From Thermococcus sp. MV5 (GTDB taxonomy: Archaea; Methanobacteriota_B; Thermococci; Thermococcales; Thermococcaceae), in the NCBI RefSeq assembly GCF_012027425.1, contig NZ_SNUE01000001.1:62001-126000 (forward strand): a DNA stretch of 64,000 nt, given 5' to 3'. Under the pieces are notes generated by a model. The model ran no database searches and had not been told where the DNA came from. It was given only the letters and a program-made list of their open reading frames with translations. Below, in pieces: positions 18,507-27,129 of this stretch (its first letter is position 1; every line of letters begins with the position of its first letter). Both the position numbers and the translations under genes were made by a program.

Positions 18507-19478
18507 CTAACTCTTGGCAACCTTATTAATAAGCCGCAGTATGTAAGTGTTTTCTTCAACAGTTGTTGCACCTTTGTTTCTAGGTATTCCCAATTCAACT
18601 TGGGCTTCAATTCCATGAGCTTTCAAAAAGTCCTGAGTTTTTGTTTTTAGTGTTGTATAGTCCTCTCGGTTTATAAGTCCATAAACTGTAGGACCCCAAG
18701 AGCTCTGTCCGTATCCATATGTGTTTTCTTTCAGAAACTCCATAACAAATTTGATGTCTTCCCTAAACTCTCCTCCCTGGTATTTCTCAAAATGCTTGCC
18801 AACCAAGATTTGTATCTGGGTTAGATGTTTCCCAAATTCACTAATATCTCTTTCCTTAAGTGCTGGCAACAAACCCAATACAACCCTATGGGAGATCTTC
18901 TCAGCAATTTCTGAGACCCCCCCAACACTTTCCATTATTGGTCTCTCCTCCTCCTCATCAAGTCCTCTCCTAACGTTGGGAGTGACTAATAGAAACCCCC
19001 ATTCTTCAGGAAACTCTTCTCTTATTATAAGAGGAGGAATTCCTTTCCCAACTCCACCATCAACTAAAAAACCTCCATATTTAAACGCGTAAATACCAGC
19101 ACCGGAATTTTTACCCCTTCCTAACAAAGAGGCTAATCTTTCAACGCTAATTTTAAGTCCATTTAGAGTGGCTATTCCCAAACCAACGGCTAAAGTTAAT
19201 TGAGTAGTCGAACCCAGCCCAATATGCCGAGGAATTGCATTCTCTACCTCAACAAGATAATTAAATCCTGTCAAAAATTCTTGATTCATCCTGTCAATCG
19301 TGAACCTTATTGTCCTCATGTCTTCTTCATTTGCCCTTATCTCTAGTTTATCATGAGGGACTATTCGTATCCTATATCCTCCCTCAAGAGCAACTCCCAA
19401 TGAACCGAATCTTCTTCCTAACGACGCTGAAGGATCTATCAATCCTAGGTGAAGCCTTTTTGGAGTTTCGATTAACAT
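18507..19478 (-). CDS. beta-ribofuranosylaminobenzene 5'-phosphate synthase
   Basis: 323 residues, GHMP-kinase-like fold. Motifs: N-terminal TPKRLHLGLIDPSASLGRRF, RHIGLGSTTQLTLAVGLGIA (glycine-rich loop), and GRGKNSGAGIYAFKYGGFLVDGG. It condenses PRPP with p-aminobenzoate or p-hydroxybenzoate and releases CO2, the first step to tetrahydromethanopterin-type C1 carriers. Divergent, with a 55-base gap, from the dihydropteroate-synthase homologue, which fits a shared pterin route. GGGTGAGAG precedes the ATG. Confidence 0.93.
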   Translation of the reverse strand: MLIETPKRLHLGLIDPSASLGRRFGSLGVALEGGYRIRIVPHDKLEIRANEEDMRTIRFTIDRMNQEFLTGFNYLVEVENAIPRHIGLGSTTQLTLAVGLGIATLNGLKISVERLASLLGRGKNSGAGIYAFKYGGFLVDGGVGKGIPPLIIREEFPEEWGFLLVTPNVRRGLDEEEERPIMESVGGVSEIAEKISHRVVLGLLPALKERDISEFGKHLTQIQILVGKHFEKYQGGEFREDIKFVMEFLKENTYGYGQSSWGPTVYGLINREDYTTLKTKTQDFLKAHGIEAQVELGIPRNKGATTVEENTYILRLINKVAKS

Positions 19479-19533
19479 TCTCTCACCCTAACATTTTATA
19501 GTTCTTGAGTTAAAACAATTTTCGGTGAATGTC

Positions 19534-20358
19534 ATGAAGTTTGTTGGTACTTCCTTAGAAGAACCAAGAATTATGGGTGTGATTAATGTCTCCCCTGAGA
19601 GCTTCTTTAAAGGGAGTGTAAAACAAAAAGAGGAGGATTTGATTGAAACAGCCCTCAAAATGGTCGAAGAAGGAGCATCCTTTATTGATATCGGGGCAAA
19701 ATCCACGGCTCCGTACCTCGAAACCCAGATATCAGTAGAAGAAGAGACTAAGAGAGCAGTTTGGGCATTAAAGACCCTTAGACCACACATTAACATACCA
19801 ATAAGTATAGACACTACCAACGCAAGAGTTGCTGAAGCCGCAATAAAAGCTGGAGCTGATATAATAAATGATGTAACTGGGTTTAAAGGAGACCCAAGAA
19901 TGGTAGAAGTTGCCAAAGAATATGGTGTCTCAGTTATCCTCTGTGCTCACAGAGAAGTAAGGGACTTCACCGACCCAGTTCATGAAGTTGTCAACGCCCT
20001 TCAAGAGAGTCTCCAAATAGCCTACGAGAATGACATTGAAAAGGATAAAATAGCAATCGACCCAGCAATAGGATTTTTACGACCTAAATGGCCACCATGG
20101 TACGAATGGGACTCAAAGATTATTGCAAATTTAAACCTTCTGAAAATATTTGGCCTTCCTATTCTCATAGGGATCTCAAGAAAATCTTTTATAGGAGCAA
20201 TAACCGGAAGAAGAGATCCAATGGAAAGGCTCGCTGGCAGTTTAGGAGCTACAGCAATAGCGGTGTGGAATGGAGCAAATATAATAAGAACCCACGACGT
20301 CAAGGAAACTCTTGATGCGATTAAGGTTGCACACTTTATAAAAAGATTTAGAGAGTGA
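19534..20358 (+). CDS. dihydropteroate synthase-like protein
   Basis: 274 residues from ATG 19534 (GGTGAATG upstream; the GTG at 19525 is part of that site). Pterin-binding TIM barrel motifs: IMGVINVSPESFF, GASFIDIGAKSTAPY, ISIDTTNARVAEAAIKAGAD-IINDVTG, and ILIGISRKSFIGAITGR. The residues that bind pterin (Asp of SIDTT, Asn of INDV, Lys/Arg of SRKS) are present. In archaea with RFAP synthase this homologue probably couples the pterin to the arylamine-ribose unit rather than to free pABA. That assignment is inference. Confidence 0.88.
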   Translation: MKFVGTSLEEPRIMGVINVSPESFFKGSVKQKEEDLIETALKMVEEGASFIDIGAKSTAPYLETQISVEEETKRAVWALKTLRPHINIPISIDTTNARVAEAAIKAGADIINDVTGFKGDPRMVEVAKEYGVSVILCAHREVRDFTDPVHEVVNALQESLQIAYENDIEKDKIAIDPAIGFLRPKWPPWYEWDSKIIANLNLLKIFGLPILIGISRKSFIGAITGRRDPMERLAGSLGATAIAVWNGANIIRTHDVKETLDAIKVAHFIKRFRE

Positions 20359-21142
20359 GCTCTTCTATTTCAAATTTTTCATTTTCGAGGTCTATAGTCA
20401 GGTAAAAAGCAGTTCTATTTTTAACTTCCTCAAAGCTTAATTCTGAGTAGACTTCAAATGTTGATGAAACTATCGCAAAGAGATTTTTTCTTTCTACTTT
20501 TAAGAGGCGCGAATACCGCTTATATAATGAATTCTCTTCTCTTTTTCTCACCATATAAGCAGTTACAAAGGCCTTTATTTCAGATGGTGTGATAAATAAG
20601 CTGGCAGTGTTAAGCGTTGTCCTAACTGCGGGGATAATTTCCTTGAATCTTTTTAAGATCTCATCCTTCGAGAAAGAACGCAATGAACTCAACAAATAGA
20701 GGCCCACTACATAGCTGTCAGAGATATCCTTAAGCTTTTCATTGTCCAATCCAGCCATATCTATCAGCATCTGCTTATTCAAATCTCCATTGTGATAAAA
20801 CCAAAAATTAAAGCCCTCTGGGGAGGAATACACTAAAGGCTGAGCATTGAAAAGATTAACAGTTCCCTGGCTAGCAGCTCTTGTATGGGCTAGAAGAACG
20901 CCAAAACCATCAAGGGATTCCAAAAACTTTCTTACACCTTTTGTGTCTTCAAAAATAGGCTTAGATGTTTTATAATATTCTAAATCGTCCTTACTAATCC
21001 ACACAAAGCCCCAGCCATCCTTGTGATAGGGAGTTTTTCCAAACGCCACTTTATAAACGTCATTCTCCGAGGATTTTACCAAGGCATCCACAAACTCTTT
21101 CATTTCACTTCCATTTCCAACTGCAAAAAGGACTCTGCACAT
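20348..21142 (-). CDS. class II glutamine amidotransferase
   Basis: 264 residues from ATG 21142, which places the catalytic Cys at position 2 (MCRVLFAVG), as required for an N-terminal nucleophile hydrolase; GGTGAG precedes it, and the longer GTG start would bury the Cys. Further motifs: GKTPYHKDGWGFVW, LLAHTRAASQG, FWFYHNGDLN (Asn-Gly oxyanion region). It is a stand-alone GATase domain without a synthase domain, similar to YafJ-type proteins, so the acceptor substrate is unknown. Convergent with the DHPS-like gene, overlapping by 11 bases. Confidence 0.85.
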   Translation of the reverse strand: MCRVLFAVGNGSEMKEFVDALVKSSENDVYKVAFGKTPYHKDGWGFVWISKDDLEYYKTSKPIFEDTKGVRKFLESLDGFGVLLAHTRAASQGTVNLFNAQPLVYSSPEGFNFWFYHNGDLNKQMLIDMAGLDNEKLKDISDSYVVGLYLLSSLRSFSKDEILKRFKEIIPAVRTTLNTASLFITPSEIKAFVTAYMVRKREENSLYKRYSRLLKVERKNLFAIVSSTFEVYSELSFEEVKNRTAFYLTIDLENEKFEIEELTL

Positions 21143-21198
21143 TTTACTCACCAAACTTTTTTAGGCAAAGAAGTTTTAAAAATATTGGAGGGACAAAG

Positions 21199-21936
21199 GT
21201 GCTCCTTAAACAACTCAAAGAGAAAGCTATGAAGAAAATAAAAGAAGACTTTAGAATACTGGACTTCTCATTCGCGTTGCCTTATACTTATGTTGTTTTA
21301 GAAGGACCCGAGGGAAAAGCTATTGGCCTAGCAATGACACTCCCCGAAGAGATAGGAGAATACAAGACATCATTTAAGTTCCCTAGCTTAAAAGAGTTCA
21401 TTGATAAGACAGATAGCTTAAACATTATAGAAAGAACCCTTGGGGTAGCAACAATCAATGCTATTTCTCAATATTATATTGACTTAAGCAAAGCTACTTT
21501 TCAAGATGCTACTGAACTCGTAGAAGACGCCAAGAAGATAGCCATTATCGGAAATATGCCTCCAATAGTTAAAATATTGAAAGAAAAAGGAAAAGAGATC
21601 TTTATATTCGAAAGAAATCCAAAATTGTGGGATAGAGAGACTTTAAGTGATAGCCTCGAGTATTACCTACTTCCTGAAATGGATGCAGTAATAGTAAGCG
21701 GATCCGCTCTGTTAAACTGCACCCTTGATATGATAGTGAAAAGAAGCAAAAAGGCCAAGAAAATCATTTTAACTGGAGCAACTGCTCAAATTCTCCCGGA
21801 ATTCTTGAAAGGAAGTGGAGTAACCCATTTGGCCTCAGTAAAAGTTATTGATGTGGAAAAAGCCATTTTAAACCTAAAAATGGGAAGCTTCAGAGGCTTT
21901 GGCAAACAAAGCAGAAAATATGTAATTGAAGTCTAA
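21199..21936 (+). CDS. DUF364/DUF4213 protein (Rossmann-like)
   Basis: 245 residues from GTG 21199, with GGAGGG 6 bases upstream. An N-terminal DUF4213-like region (LPYTYVVLEGPEGKAIGLAM; TLGVATINAISQYY) is followed by a Rossmann-like DUF364 domain (KIAIIGNMPPIVKILKEKGK; PEMDAVIVSGSALLNCTLD; KKIILTGATAQILPEF). This family is suggested to act in heavy-metal chelation or sensing; there is no local evidence for a metal. Divergent from the amidotransferase with only 56 bases between them. Confidence 0.75.
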   Translation: MLLKQLKEKAMKKIKEDFRILDFSFALPYTYVVLEGPEGKAIGLAMTLPEEIGEYKTSFKFPSLKEFIDKTDSLNIIERTLGVATINAISQYYIDLSKATFQDATELVEDAKKIAIIGNMPPIVKILKEKGKEIFIFERNPKLWDRETLSDSLEYYLLPEMDAVIVSGSALLNCTLDMIVKRSKKAKKIILTGATAQILPEFLKGSGVTHLASVKVIDVEKAILNLKMGSFRGFGKQSRKYVIEV

Positions 21937-22053
21937 GACCCTTATTATCTTTAATTTATAAATCCAGGACATTCAGGCCGAAAATATATTGCCAAAAGGC
22001 CCTAATACAGTAAGTTTTTTATCGACTTCTTTTAAGTTTCAAAGGGGTCTAAA

Positions 22054-22923
22054 ATGCTAAAACTTCAGGAGACTATAATAAGTGTCATCAAAAAAGTACG
22101 TGAACACAGGCTGCTTTATGAAAAAAATGAAGAGGCTGTAAAGCAACACTTGATAGGTGAAATCTTTAGAACGCTAGGCTGGGACTGGGAAAATCCAAGA
22201 GAGGTTAGACCAGAGGAAAGAACAGAGGAGGGAAGAGCTGACTACGCACTAGTGCTTGAAGATAAAATTGTTGCTTATGTTGAGGCCAAGAATCTGGGAA
22301 TTAATGTCTTAAGAAACGAGAGAGTTTTAAGACAGCTTGCTGGATACTGCTTTTCTCGTGGAGTTAAATATGGAATAATTACAAACGGGACCCAATGGAA
22401 AGTTGTAAAGGCCTTTGAAGAAAATTCTACTCTCGAAGATAGGATCTTGTTAAGAATTGACCTTCTAAATGAACCTCTTGAACGTGCTACACTGAAACTG
22501 AGTTTCTTATCAAAGAATAAAATCACAAAATTAGAAGACTACTCCCTTTATCTGGAAGCTTTTACATGGGGTTTCGAAAATCTCAAAAAGAGCTATCCCA
22601 AAGACTTCCTCCTTTCATATTTAACCAGTTCAATAAAATCAAATTTCCTCCTTTTGGATCATCTAGATGGAAGTGAAATTCCCAAAGGTCTCTATGTGTA
22701 TGACAACGGTTGGAAAGGTGTTCCACTAATTGAAAAAAATCTTAAAGGAGTATTGCTCTCCTTACTTCTATACCTAGCAGAGAAAGCATCCAAAAAAGAG
22801 AAAAACGAGATTCTTATAGCATACAAACAACTAAGAAATATCCCACTAAGCAAGGATCAAATCATGCTTCTCCTCCGCGAACTGGAAAAAGAGAAAGGAG
22901 TTAAAATCGGCTTGGAGATCTAA
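22054..22923 (+). CDS. orphan HsdR N-terminal-like PD-(D/E)XK protein
   Basis: 289 residues. The N-terminal ~150 residues match the type I restriction R-subunit N-terminal domain: HLIGEIFRTLGWDWENPREV, RADYALVLEDKIVAYVEAKN (D...E-A-K nuclease core), LRQLAGYCFSRGVKYGIITN, GTQWKVV. The C-terminal half is not recognised (KGLYVYDNGWKGVPLIEKN). There is no methylase, specificity subunit or helicase nearby, so it is not a complete restriction system. It could be a stand-alone nuclease in repair or defence. Confidence 0.78.
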   Translation: MLKLQETIISVIKKVREHRLLYEKNEEAVKQHLIGEIFRTLGWDWENPREVRPEERTEEGRADYALVLEDKIVAYVEAKNLGINVLRNERVLRQLAGYCFSRGVKYGIITNGTQWKVVKAFEENSTLEDRILLRIDLLNEPLERATLKLSFLSKNKITKLEDYSLYLEAFTWGFENLKKSYPKDFLLSYLTSSIKSNFLLLDHLDGSEIPKGLYVYDNGWKGVPLIEKNLKGVLLSLLLYLAEKASKKEKNEILIAYKQLRNIPLSKDQIMLLLRELEKEKGVKIGLEI

Positions 22924-22929
22924 GCTTAT

Positions 22930-22967
22930 TCTTCAAGCCTTGCCTTTTAGGAAGGAGAGGAAGTCAG
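22930..22967 (+). mobile_element. IS200/IS605 right-end-like mini element, copy B
   Basis: 38 bp immediately after TTAT (22926-22929), the same length as copy A: TCTTC, AAGCCTTGCC, TTTTAGGAAGGAG, terminus AGGAAGTCAG. The hairpin has decayed but the ends are preserved. It begins 6 bases after the stop codon of the HsdR-like gene. Confidence 0.55.
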
Positions 22968-23000
22968 TCTAAAGGTTTTTAAACTCAGGAAAAAAAGAAA

Positions 23001-23070
23001 TAATGACCGATGATGGCAACAGGGTAGCTACCGAATTTGATGTGGAAGCCGTTCCAGTCTGAGGTTATTC
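23001..23070 (+). ncRNA. candidate C/D box guide sRNA
   Basis: All four boxes are in order: C GATGATG (23009-23015), D' CCGA (23031-23034), C' TGATGTG (23038-23044), D CTGA (23059-23062). Guides of about 14 nt sit between C and D' (CAACAGGGTAGCTA) and between C' and D (GAAGCCGTTCCAGT), with a 3-base D'-C' spacer typical of archaea. The flanks pair as a terminal stem (AATAA..ACC with GGTTATT). TTTTTAAA at about 22975-22983 could be its TATA box. Target rRNA/tRNA not identified. Confidence 0.65.
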
Positions 23071-23907
23071 ACATGGCACCAGGAGTACTGGGAGTTTTGA
23101 ATCCCTCACGACTCTTTCTGCTGTACTTCCAAGCAAAAGGTCTTTTATAACACTCCTACCTTTCTTACCTACAACTATAAGCGAAGAATCTTTTGCTAGA
23201 GCTGTTCCAAGAATTGAGTGAGATGCGATCCCGGTTAAGACTTCCGTCTTATTTGGGACCTTGAAGGATCGTGCAAATTCTCTTAGCTTAACTTTAGCGG
23301 TTTCAATGTTCTTTTCTAGCTCTTCATGCTTTCCATAATCTACTACATGAATTAAAGTTACCTCTTCAATGAGCTCCTCAAACTTCTTTACGACGTTTAT
23401 AACCTTTTCAGAACACTCAGAAAAGTCTACAGCAATAAGGGGCCTCTTAAAAATCTCCTTACAGTTTGATAAACATCTGATTTCTTCTCTCTCCTCATCC
23501 CACTCGTATTTCACTACTAGCACTGGCTTCTTTGTGGCCCTGACAAGATTCGAAGCAGTGCTTCCTAAAAACATCTGCCTGAGAATATTTTCACCCTTAG
23601 ATGGCATAACAACCAGATCCACGTTGTTTTCCTGTGCAATCTCAGCGATTTCAAGAGAAGGTATGCCAATTTTCACTATTGGATTTACCTCGATGCCCTT
23701 AGCTCTAATTTCTTCAGCAATCCGATTAAGTTCTCCTTCGTCTATTTTCATAAGTTCTATTGCCTCTATATCTGTAGCGGTTATATCAACTATGTGGACT
23801 AAATATAATTCCTTAGCCCCTACCTCAAAGAGCTGAGGAATACAATTCTTAAGGGCATGCCTCGAGACCTCAGAGAAGTCGGTTGGAAACAACACTTTTT
23901 CAAACAT
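23065..23907 (-). CDS. tandem-domain universal stress protein (UspA)
   Basis: 280 residues, two Usp domains. Domain 1 starts KVLFPTDFSEVSRHALKNCI and ends with SKGENILRQMFLGSTASNLV; domain 2 starts RPLIAVDFSECSEKVINVVK and ends GKKGRSVIKDLLLGSTAERV. The second keeps the full ATP-binding pattern G-2x-G-9x-G-S/T; in the first the leading Gly is replaced by Pro. Probably an ATP-binding dimer-like monomer. Its 3' end overlaps the candidate C/D box RNA's terminal stem by a few bases. Confidence 0.93.
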   Translation of the reverse strand: MFEKVLFPTDFSEVSRHALKNCIPQLFEVGAKELYLVHIVDITATDIEAIELMKIDEGELNRIAEEIRAKGIEVNPIVKIGIPSLEIAEIAQENNVDLVVMPSKGENILRQMFLGSTASNLVRATKKPVLVVKYEWDEEREEIRCLSNCKEIFKRPLIAVDFSECSEKVINVVKKFEELIEEVTLIHVVDYGKHEELEKNIETAKVKLREFARSFKVPNKTEVLTGIASHSILGTALAKDSSLIVVGKKGRSVIKDLLLGSTAERVVRDSKLPVLLVPCE

Positions 23908-24001
23908 GTGACCACCAAATATATATTCGTCTTTTATGTATTTAGGTCTTTAGGAAAGAAAACATTATATTTGGGAGGGAATATTCTATGGTGGTGATAC
24001 T

Positions 24002-25195
24002 ATGAAGAGGACACACATCTTTGACTGGCATAATGAGCATGCAAAGAAGGTGGAGGAATTTGCAGGCTGGGAAATGCCCATTTGGTACTCAAGCATAAAG
24101 GAAGAACACTTAGCTGTTAGAAACGGTGTTGGGATCTTTGACGTATCCCACATGGGCGAGATATTCTTTAGAGGAAAAGACGCCCTCAAGTTCCTCCAGT
24201 ACGTCACAACAAACGATATCTCAAGACCACCAGCAATAAGCGGTACCTACAGCCTTGTTCTTAATGAAAGAGGGGCCGTTAAAGACGAGACCCTCGTGTT
24301 TAATATGGGCAACGATACATATATGATGGTATGTGACAGCGATGCTTTTGAGAAACTATACTCATGGTTTGTGAGCATAAAGAGAGCAATTGAACAGTAT
24401 ACCGAGCTCGATCTCGAAATAGAAAACAAAACTTATGACTACGTAATGTTTTCAATTCAAGGGCCAAAAGCAAAAGATGTCGCCATGGAGCTATTTGAAA
24501 TTGATATTAATCAGCTATGGTGGTTCCAAGCAAAAGAAGTGGAACTTGATGGCATTAAAATGATACTTTCAAGGAGTGGTTACACTGGAGAGAACGGTTT
24601 TGAGGTTTACTTCGAAGATGTAAATCCATATCACCCCGATGAAAGCAAGCGTGGAAAGCCCGAGAAAGCCCTCTACGTGTGGGAAAAGATCCTTGAAGTT
24701 GGGCAAAAATATGGCATAAAACCTGCTGGTTTGGGTGCAAGAGATACTTTGAGACTTGAGGCTGGATATACCCTTTACGGCAATGAGACAAAAGAACTCC
24801 AGCTTTTAAGCACTGACATAGATGAGGTTACCCCACTCCAGGCCAACTTAGAGTTCGCAATCTTCTGGGACAAAGAGTTTATCGGCAAAGAGGCCCTGCT
24901 AAGGCAAAAAGAGATAGGACTACCCTCAAAGATGGTACACTTTAAGATGGTGGATAAAGGAATTCCAAGAGCTGGCTATAAAGTGTATGCAGAAGGCAAA
25001 GAAATCGGAGAAGTTACAAGTGGAACAATGTCTCCGTTGCTTGGTGTTGGAATAGGAATAGCCTTTGTTAATCCTGAATACGCCAAGCCCAACATGGAGA
25101 TTGAGATTGAAGTGAGAGGACAAAAGAAGAAGGCCTTAACAGTGAGTCCACCTTTCTATGATCCCAAGAAGTACGGGGCCTTTAGAGAGGAATGA
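24002..25195 (+). CDS. gcvT: aminomethyltransferase, glycine cleavage T protein
   Basis: 397 residues. GCV_T motifs: [88 protein letters not shown], and a C-terminal barrel domain ([17 protein letters not shown]). It moves the aminomethyl group of glycine to the tetrahydropterin carrier. Together with SHMT (57091) and the pterin genes (18507-20358) it belongs to the one-carbon pathway. GGTGAT lies 5 bases before the ATG. P, H and L proteins are not in the window. Confidence 0.96.
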   Translation: MKRTHIFDWHNEHAKKVEEFAGWEMPIWYSSIKEEHLAVRNGVGIFDVSHMGEIFFRGKDALKFLQYVTTNDISRPPAISGTYSLVLNERGAVKDETLVFNMGNDTYMMVCDSDAFEKLYSWFVSIKRAIEQYTELDLEIENKTYDYVMFSIQGPKAKDVAMELFEIDINQLWWFQAKEVELDGIKMILSRSGYTGENGFEVYFEDVNPYHPDESKRGKPEKALYVWEKILEVGQKYGIKPAGLGARDTLRLEAGYTLYGNETKELQLLSTDIDEVTPLQANLEFAIFWDKEFIGKEALLRQKEIGLPSKMVHFKMVDKGIPRAGYKVYAEGKEIGEVTSGTMSPLLGVGIGIAFVNPEYAKPNMEIEIEVRGQKKKALTVSPPFYDPKKYGAFREE

Positions 25196-25198
25196 TTT

Positions 25199-25568
25199 TT
25201 ACTTTTCTTTTATTATTGCTACTGCTCTAACGGGACTGCCCGAACCATTCTGCTCCATTGGTATGGAATAGTAATATTTCAACTTTTTCTGTTATATCCT
25301 CTGGTAATATATCCCTCTCCAGTCTTGAAACATCAATAACTGCGCCTTCTCCAATAAATTTATCTAGTGGCATCTCGTCTATCGTTTTACCTCCTTTAAT
25401 AAAATGTGCAGGGGCATCAACATGAGTTCCAGTATGCTCTCCCATAAAAAGCGTGTTCATATAGTAGCCGTCTTTTTCAATAGTACTCCACGCTTTTATC
25501 TCCACCTTTGGATCTCCGGGATAAACAAGAATATTCCCGCTAAGCTCCATACTTAGATCAATTATCAT
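25199..25568 (-). pseudogene. cyclase/kynurenine formamidase-like gene with internal deletion
   Basis: From ATG 25568 (GGAGGTGA upstream) the protein has the cyclase family start (MIIDLSMELSGNILVYPGDP) and metal-binding motif GEHTGTHVDAPAHF. After KVEILLFHTNGAEWF it hits a stop in GQSR. In another frame the bases around that point read GSGSPVRAVAIIKEK then TAA at 25199-25201, which is the usual C-terminus of the family. About 80-90 central residues are therefore missing and the junction is frameshifted. Family members are about 210 residues; this one cannot fold normally. Confidence 0.7.
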
Positions 25569-25599
25569 TAATTCACCTCCACTACTCATCCCTTTTTAC

Positions 25600-25640
25600 A
25601 TTTTTCTTTGAAAGCCTTGCCAGTGACGGGGGAAGGTCAG
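25600..25640 (+). mobile_element. IS200/IS605 right-end-like mini element, copy C
   Basis: 41 bp directly after TTTAC (25595-25599): a T-rich start, TTTGAAAGCC, hairpin TTGCC-AGTGA-CGGGGG, terminus GGAAGGTCAG. It lies in the gap between the decayed cyclase gene and ahcY, upstream of both. Confidence 0.6.
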
Positions 25641-25697
25641 TTTTGCCATAATAATCATCTTTTTAACCCTTTAATCTTATCCCAAAACGGTGATGAT

Positions 25698-26963
25698 ATG
25701 AAGTGTAGTAAAGATTACTGTGTGAAGGACATCAAACTAGCCCCAGAAGGGGAGAAGAAGATTGATTGGGTCTCGAGGTTTATGCCTGTTCTCCAGCACA
25801 TAAGGAAAGAATTTGAACAAGAAAAACCCTTCAAAGGAGTCAAGATTGCTACAACTCTTCACCTCGAAATGAAGACTGCATTTTTGCTCTTGACCCTAAA
25901 AGCAGCCGGTGCTGAAGTGTCTGCAGCAGCCAGCAACCCCTTAAGCACCCAAGATGATGTGGTAGCTGCTTTAGCTAAAAACGGAGTAAAGGTTTATGCC
26001 ATAAGAGGGGAAAGCAGAGAGGAATACTATGAGTTCATGCACAGAGCTCTCGATATTGAGCCAAACATCATCATAGATGATGGTGCTGATATGGTAAGCA
26101 CAGTTCTCAGGGAGAGACAAGAACTTATAGAAAACCTATGGGGTGCTAGTGAAGAGACTACGACTGGTGTGATAAGACTTAGAGCAATGGAAAAGGATGG
26201 AGTGCTTAAATTCCCAATCATAGCCGTTAACGACTCCTACACCAAATACCTCTTTGACAACCGCTACGGAACGGGCCAGTCAACATGGGACGGCATACTT
26301 AGGAGCACAAACCTTCTTATAGCCGGCAAAAACGTCGTTGTCGTTGGCTATGGCTGGTGCGGAAGAGGAATAGCTATGAGAGCTAAGGGTCTTGGGGCCA
26401 CAGTAATTGTTGTTGAAACTGATCCAATTAGGGCCTTAGAGGCAAGGATGGATGGATTTTTAGTCATGTCAATGAGCGAAGCTGCCAAAGTAGGAGATAT
26501 ATTCGTAACCTCAACCGGAAACATAAACTGTATCAGAAAAGAGCACTTTGAGATTATGAAAGATGGAGTAATAATGGCAAACGCTGGCCACTTCGATGTT
26601 GAGATAAGCAAGCCAGATTTGGAGAGCTTAGCTGTGGAGATAAATAATCCAAGGCCACACATAACCGAATATAAACTCAAAGATGGAAGGAGGCTATACC
26701 TCCTAGCGGAAGGTAGGCTCGTTAATTTAGCAGCAGCTGATGGACACCCAGCTGAAATCATGGACATGAGCTTTGCATTACAAGCAATGGCTGCTAAATA
26801 TATTAGGGATAATCATGAGAAGCTTGAACCTAGAGTTTATGTCCTTCCAAGAGAGATAGATGAAATGGTAGCAAAGATTAAGCTCAAGGCCATGGGCATT
26901 GAGATTGAGCAGCTCACTGAAGAACAGAAGAAATATTTAGAAAGCTGGGAGCACGGAACCTAG
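25698..26963 (+). CDS. ahcY: S-adenosyl-L-homocysteine hydrolase
   Basis: 421 residues from ATG 25698, with GGTGATG upstream. A longer in-frame TTG start at 25608 would run through the mini element and is rejected. Motifs: [54 protein letters not shown] (substrate site), the NAD loop [20 protein letters not shown], and C-terminal [17 protein letters not shown]. It hydrolyses SAH to adenosine and homocysteine, relieving inhibition of methyltransferases. Complete and well conserved. Confidence 0.96.
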   Translation: MKCSKDYCVKDIKLAPEGEKKIDWVSRFMPVLQHIRKEFEQEKPFKGVKIATTLHLEMKTAFLLLTLKAAGAEVSAAASNPLSTQDDVVAALAKNGVKVYAIRGESREEYYEFMHRALDIEPNIIIDDGADMVSTVLRERQELIENLWGASEETTTGVIRLRAMEKDGVLKFPIIAVNDSYTKYLFDNRYGTGQSTWDGILRSTNLLIAGKNVVVVGYGWCGRGIAMRAKGLGATVIVVETDPIRALEARMDGFLVMSMSEAAKVGDIFVTSTGNINCIRKEHFEIMKDGVIMANAGHFDVEISKPDLESLAVEINNPRPHITEYKLKDGRRLYLLAEGRLVNLAAADGHPAEIMDMSFALQAMAAKYIRDNHEKLEPRVYVLPREIDEMVAKIKLKAMGIEIEQLTEEQKKYLESWEHGT

Positions 26964-27129
26964 TTGTATTGTTTTTGTCGCTTTCGATTTTCTATTTTCT
27001 TGCCTACCTGTTATTTAGATACCTAACAAAAACTTTGGGCCTTCTGTACATATCTTTTTTGATTCAGAAATGTGCAAAACACCACAAGGTTAATTAAATA
27101 ATAGAGTAAGGCTTGATTGGGGAGCAAAA

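Noticed and set aside
25608-25697. Extended start for the AhcY gene (TTG at 25608)
   Set aside because: It would translate through mini element copy C; ATG 25698 has a proper ribosome site and matches the usual AhcY start.
26964-27129. Regulatory RNA in the gap after ahcY
   Set aside because: T-rich runs (likely ahcY termination) and a promoter-like TTAATTAAATAATA before the nucleotidyltransferase gene explain it; no stable fold or box motifs seen.
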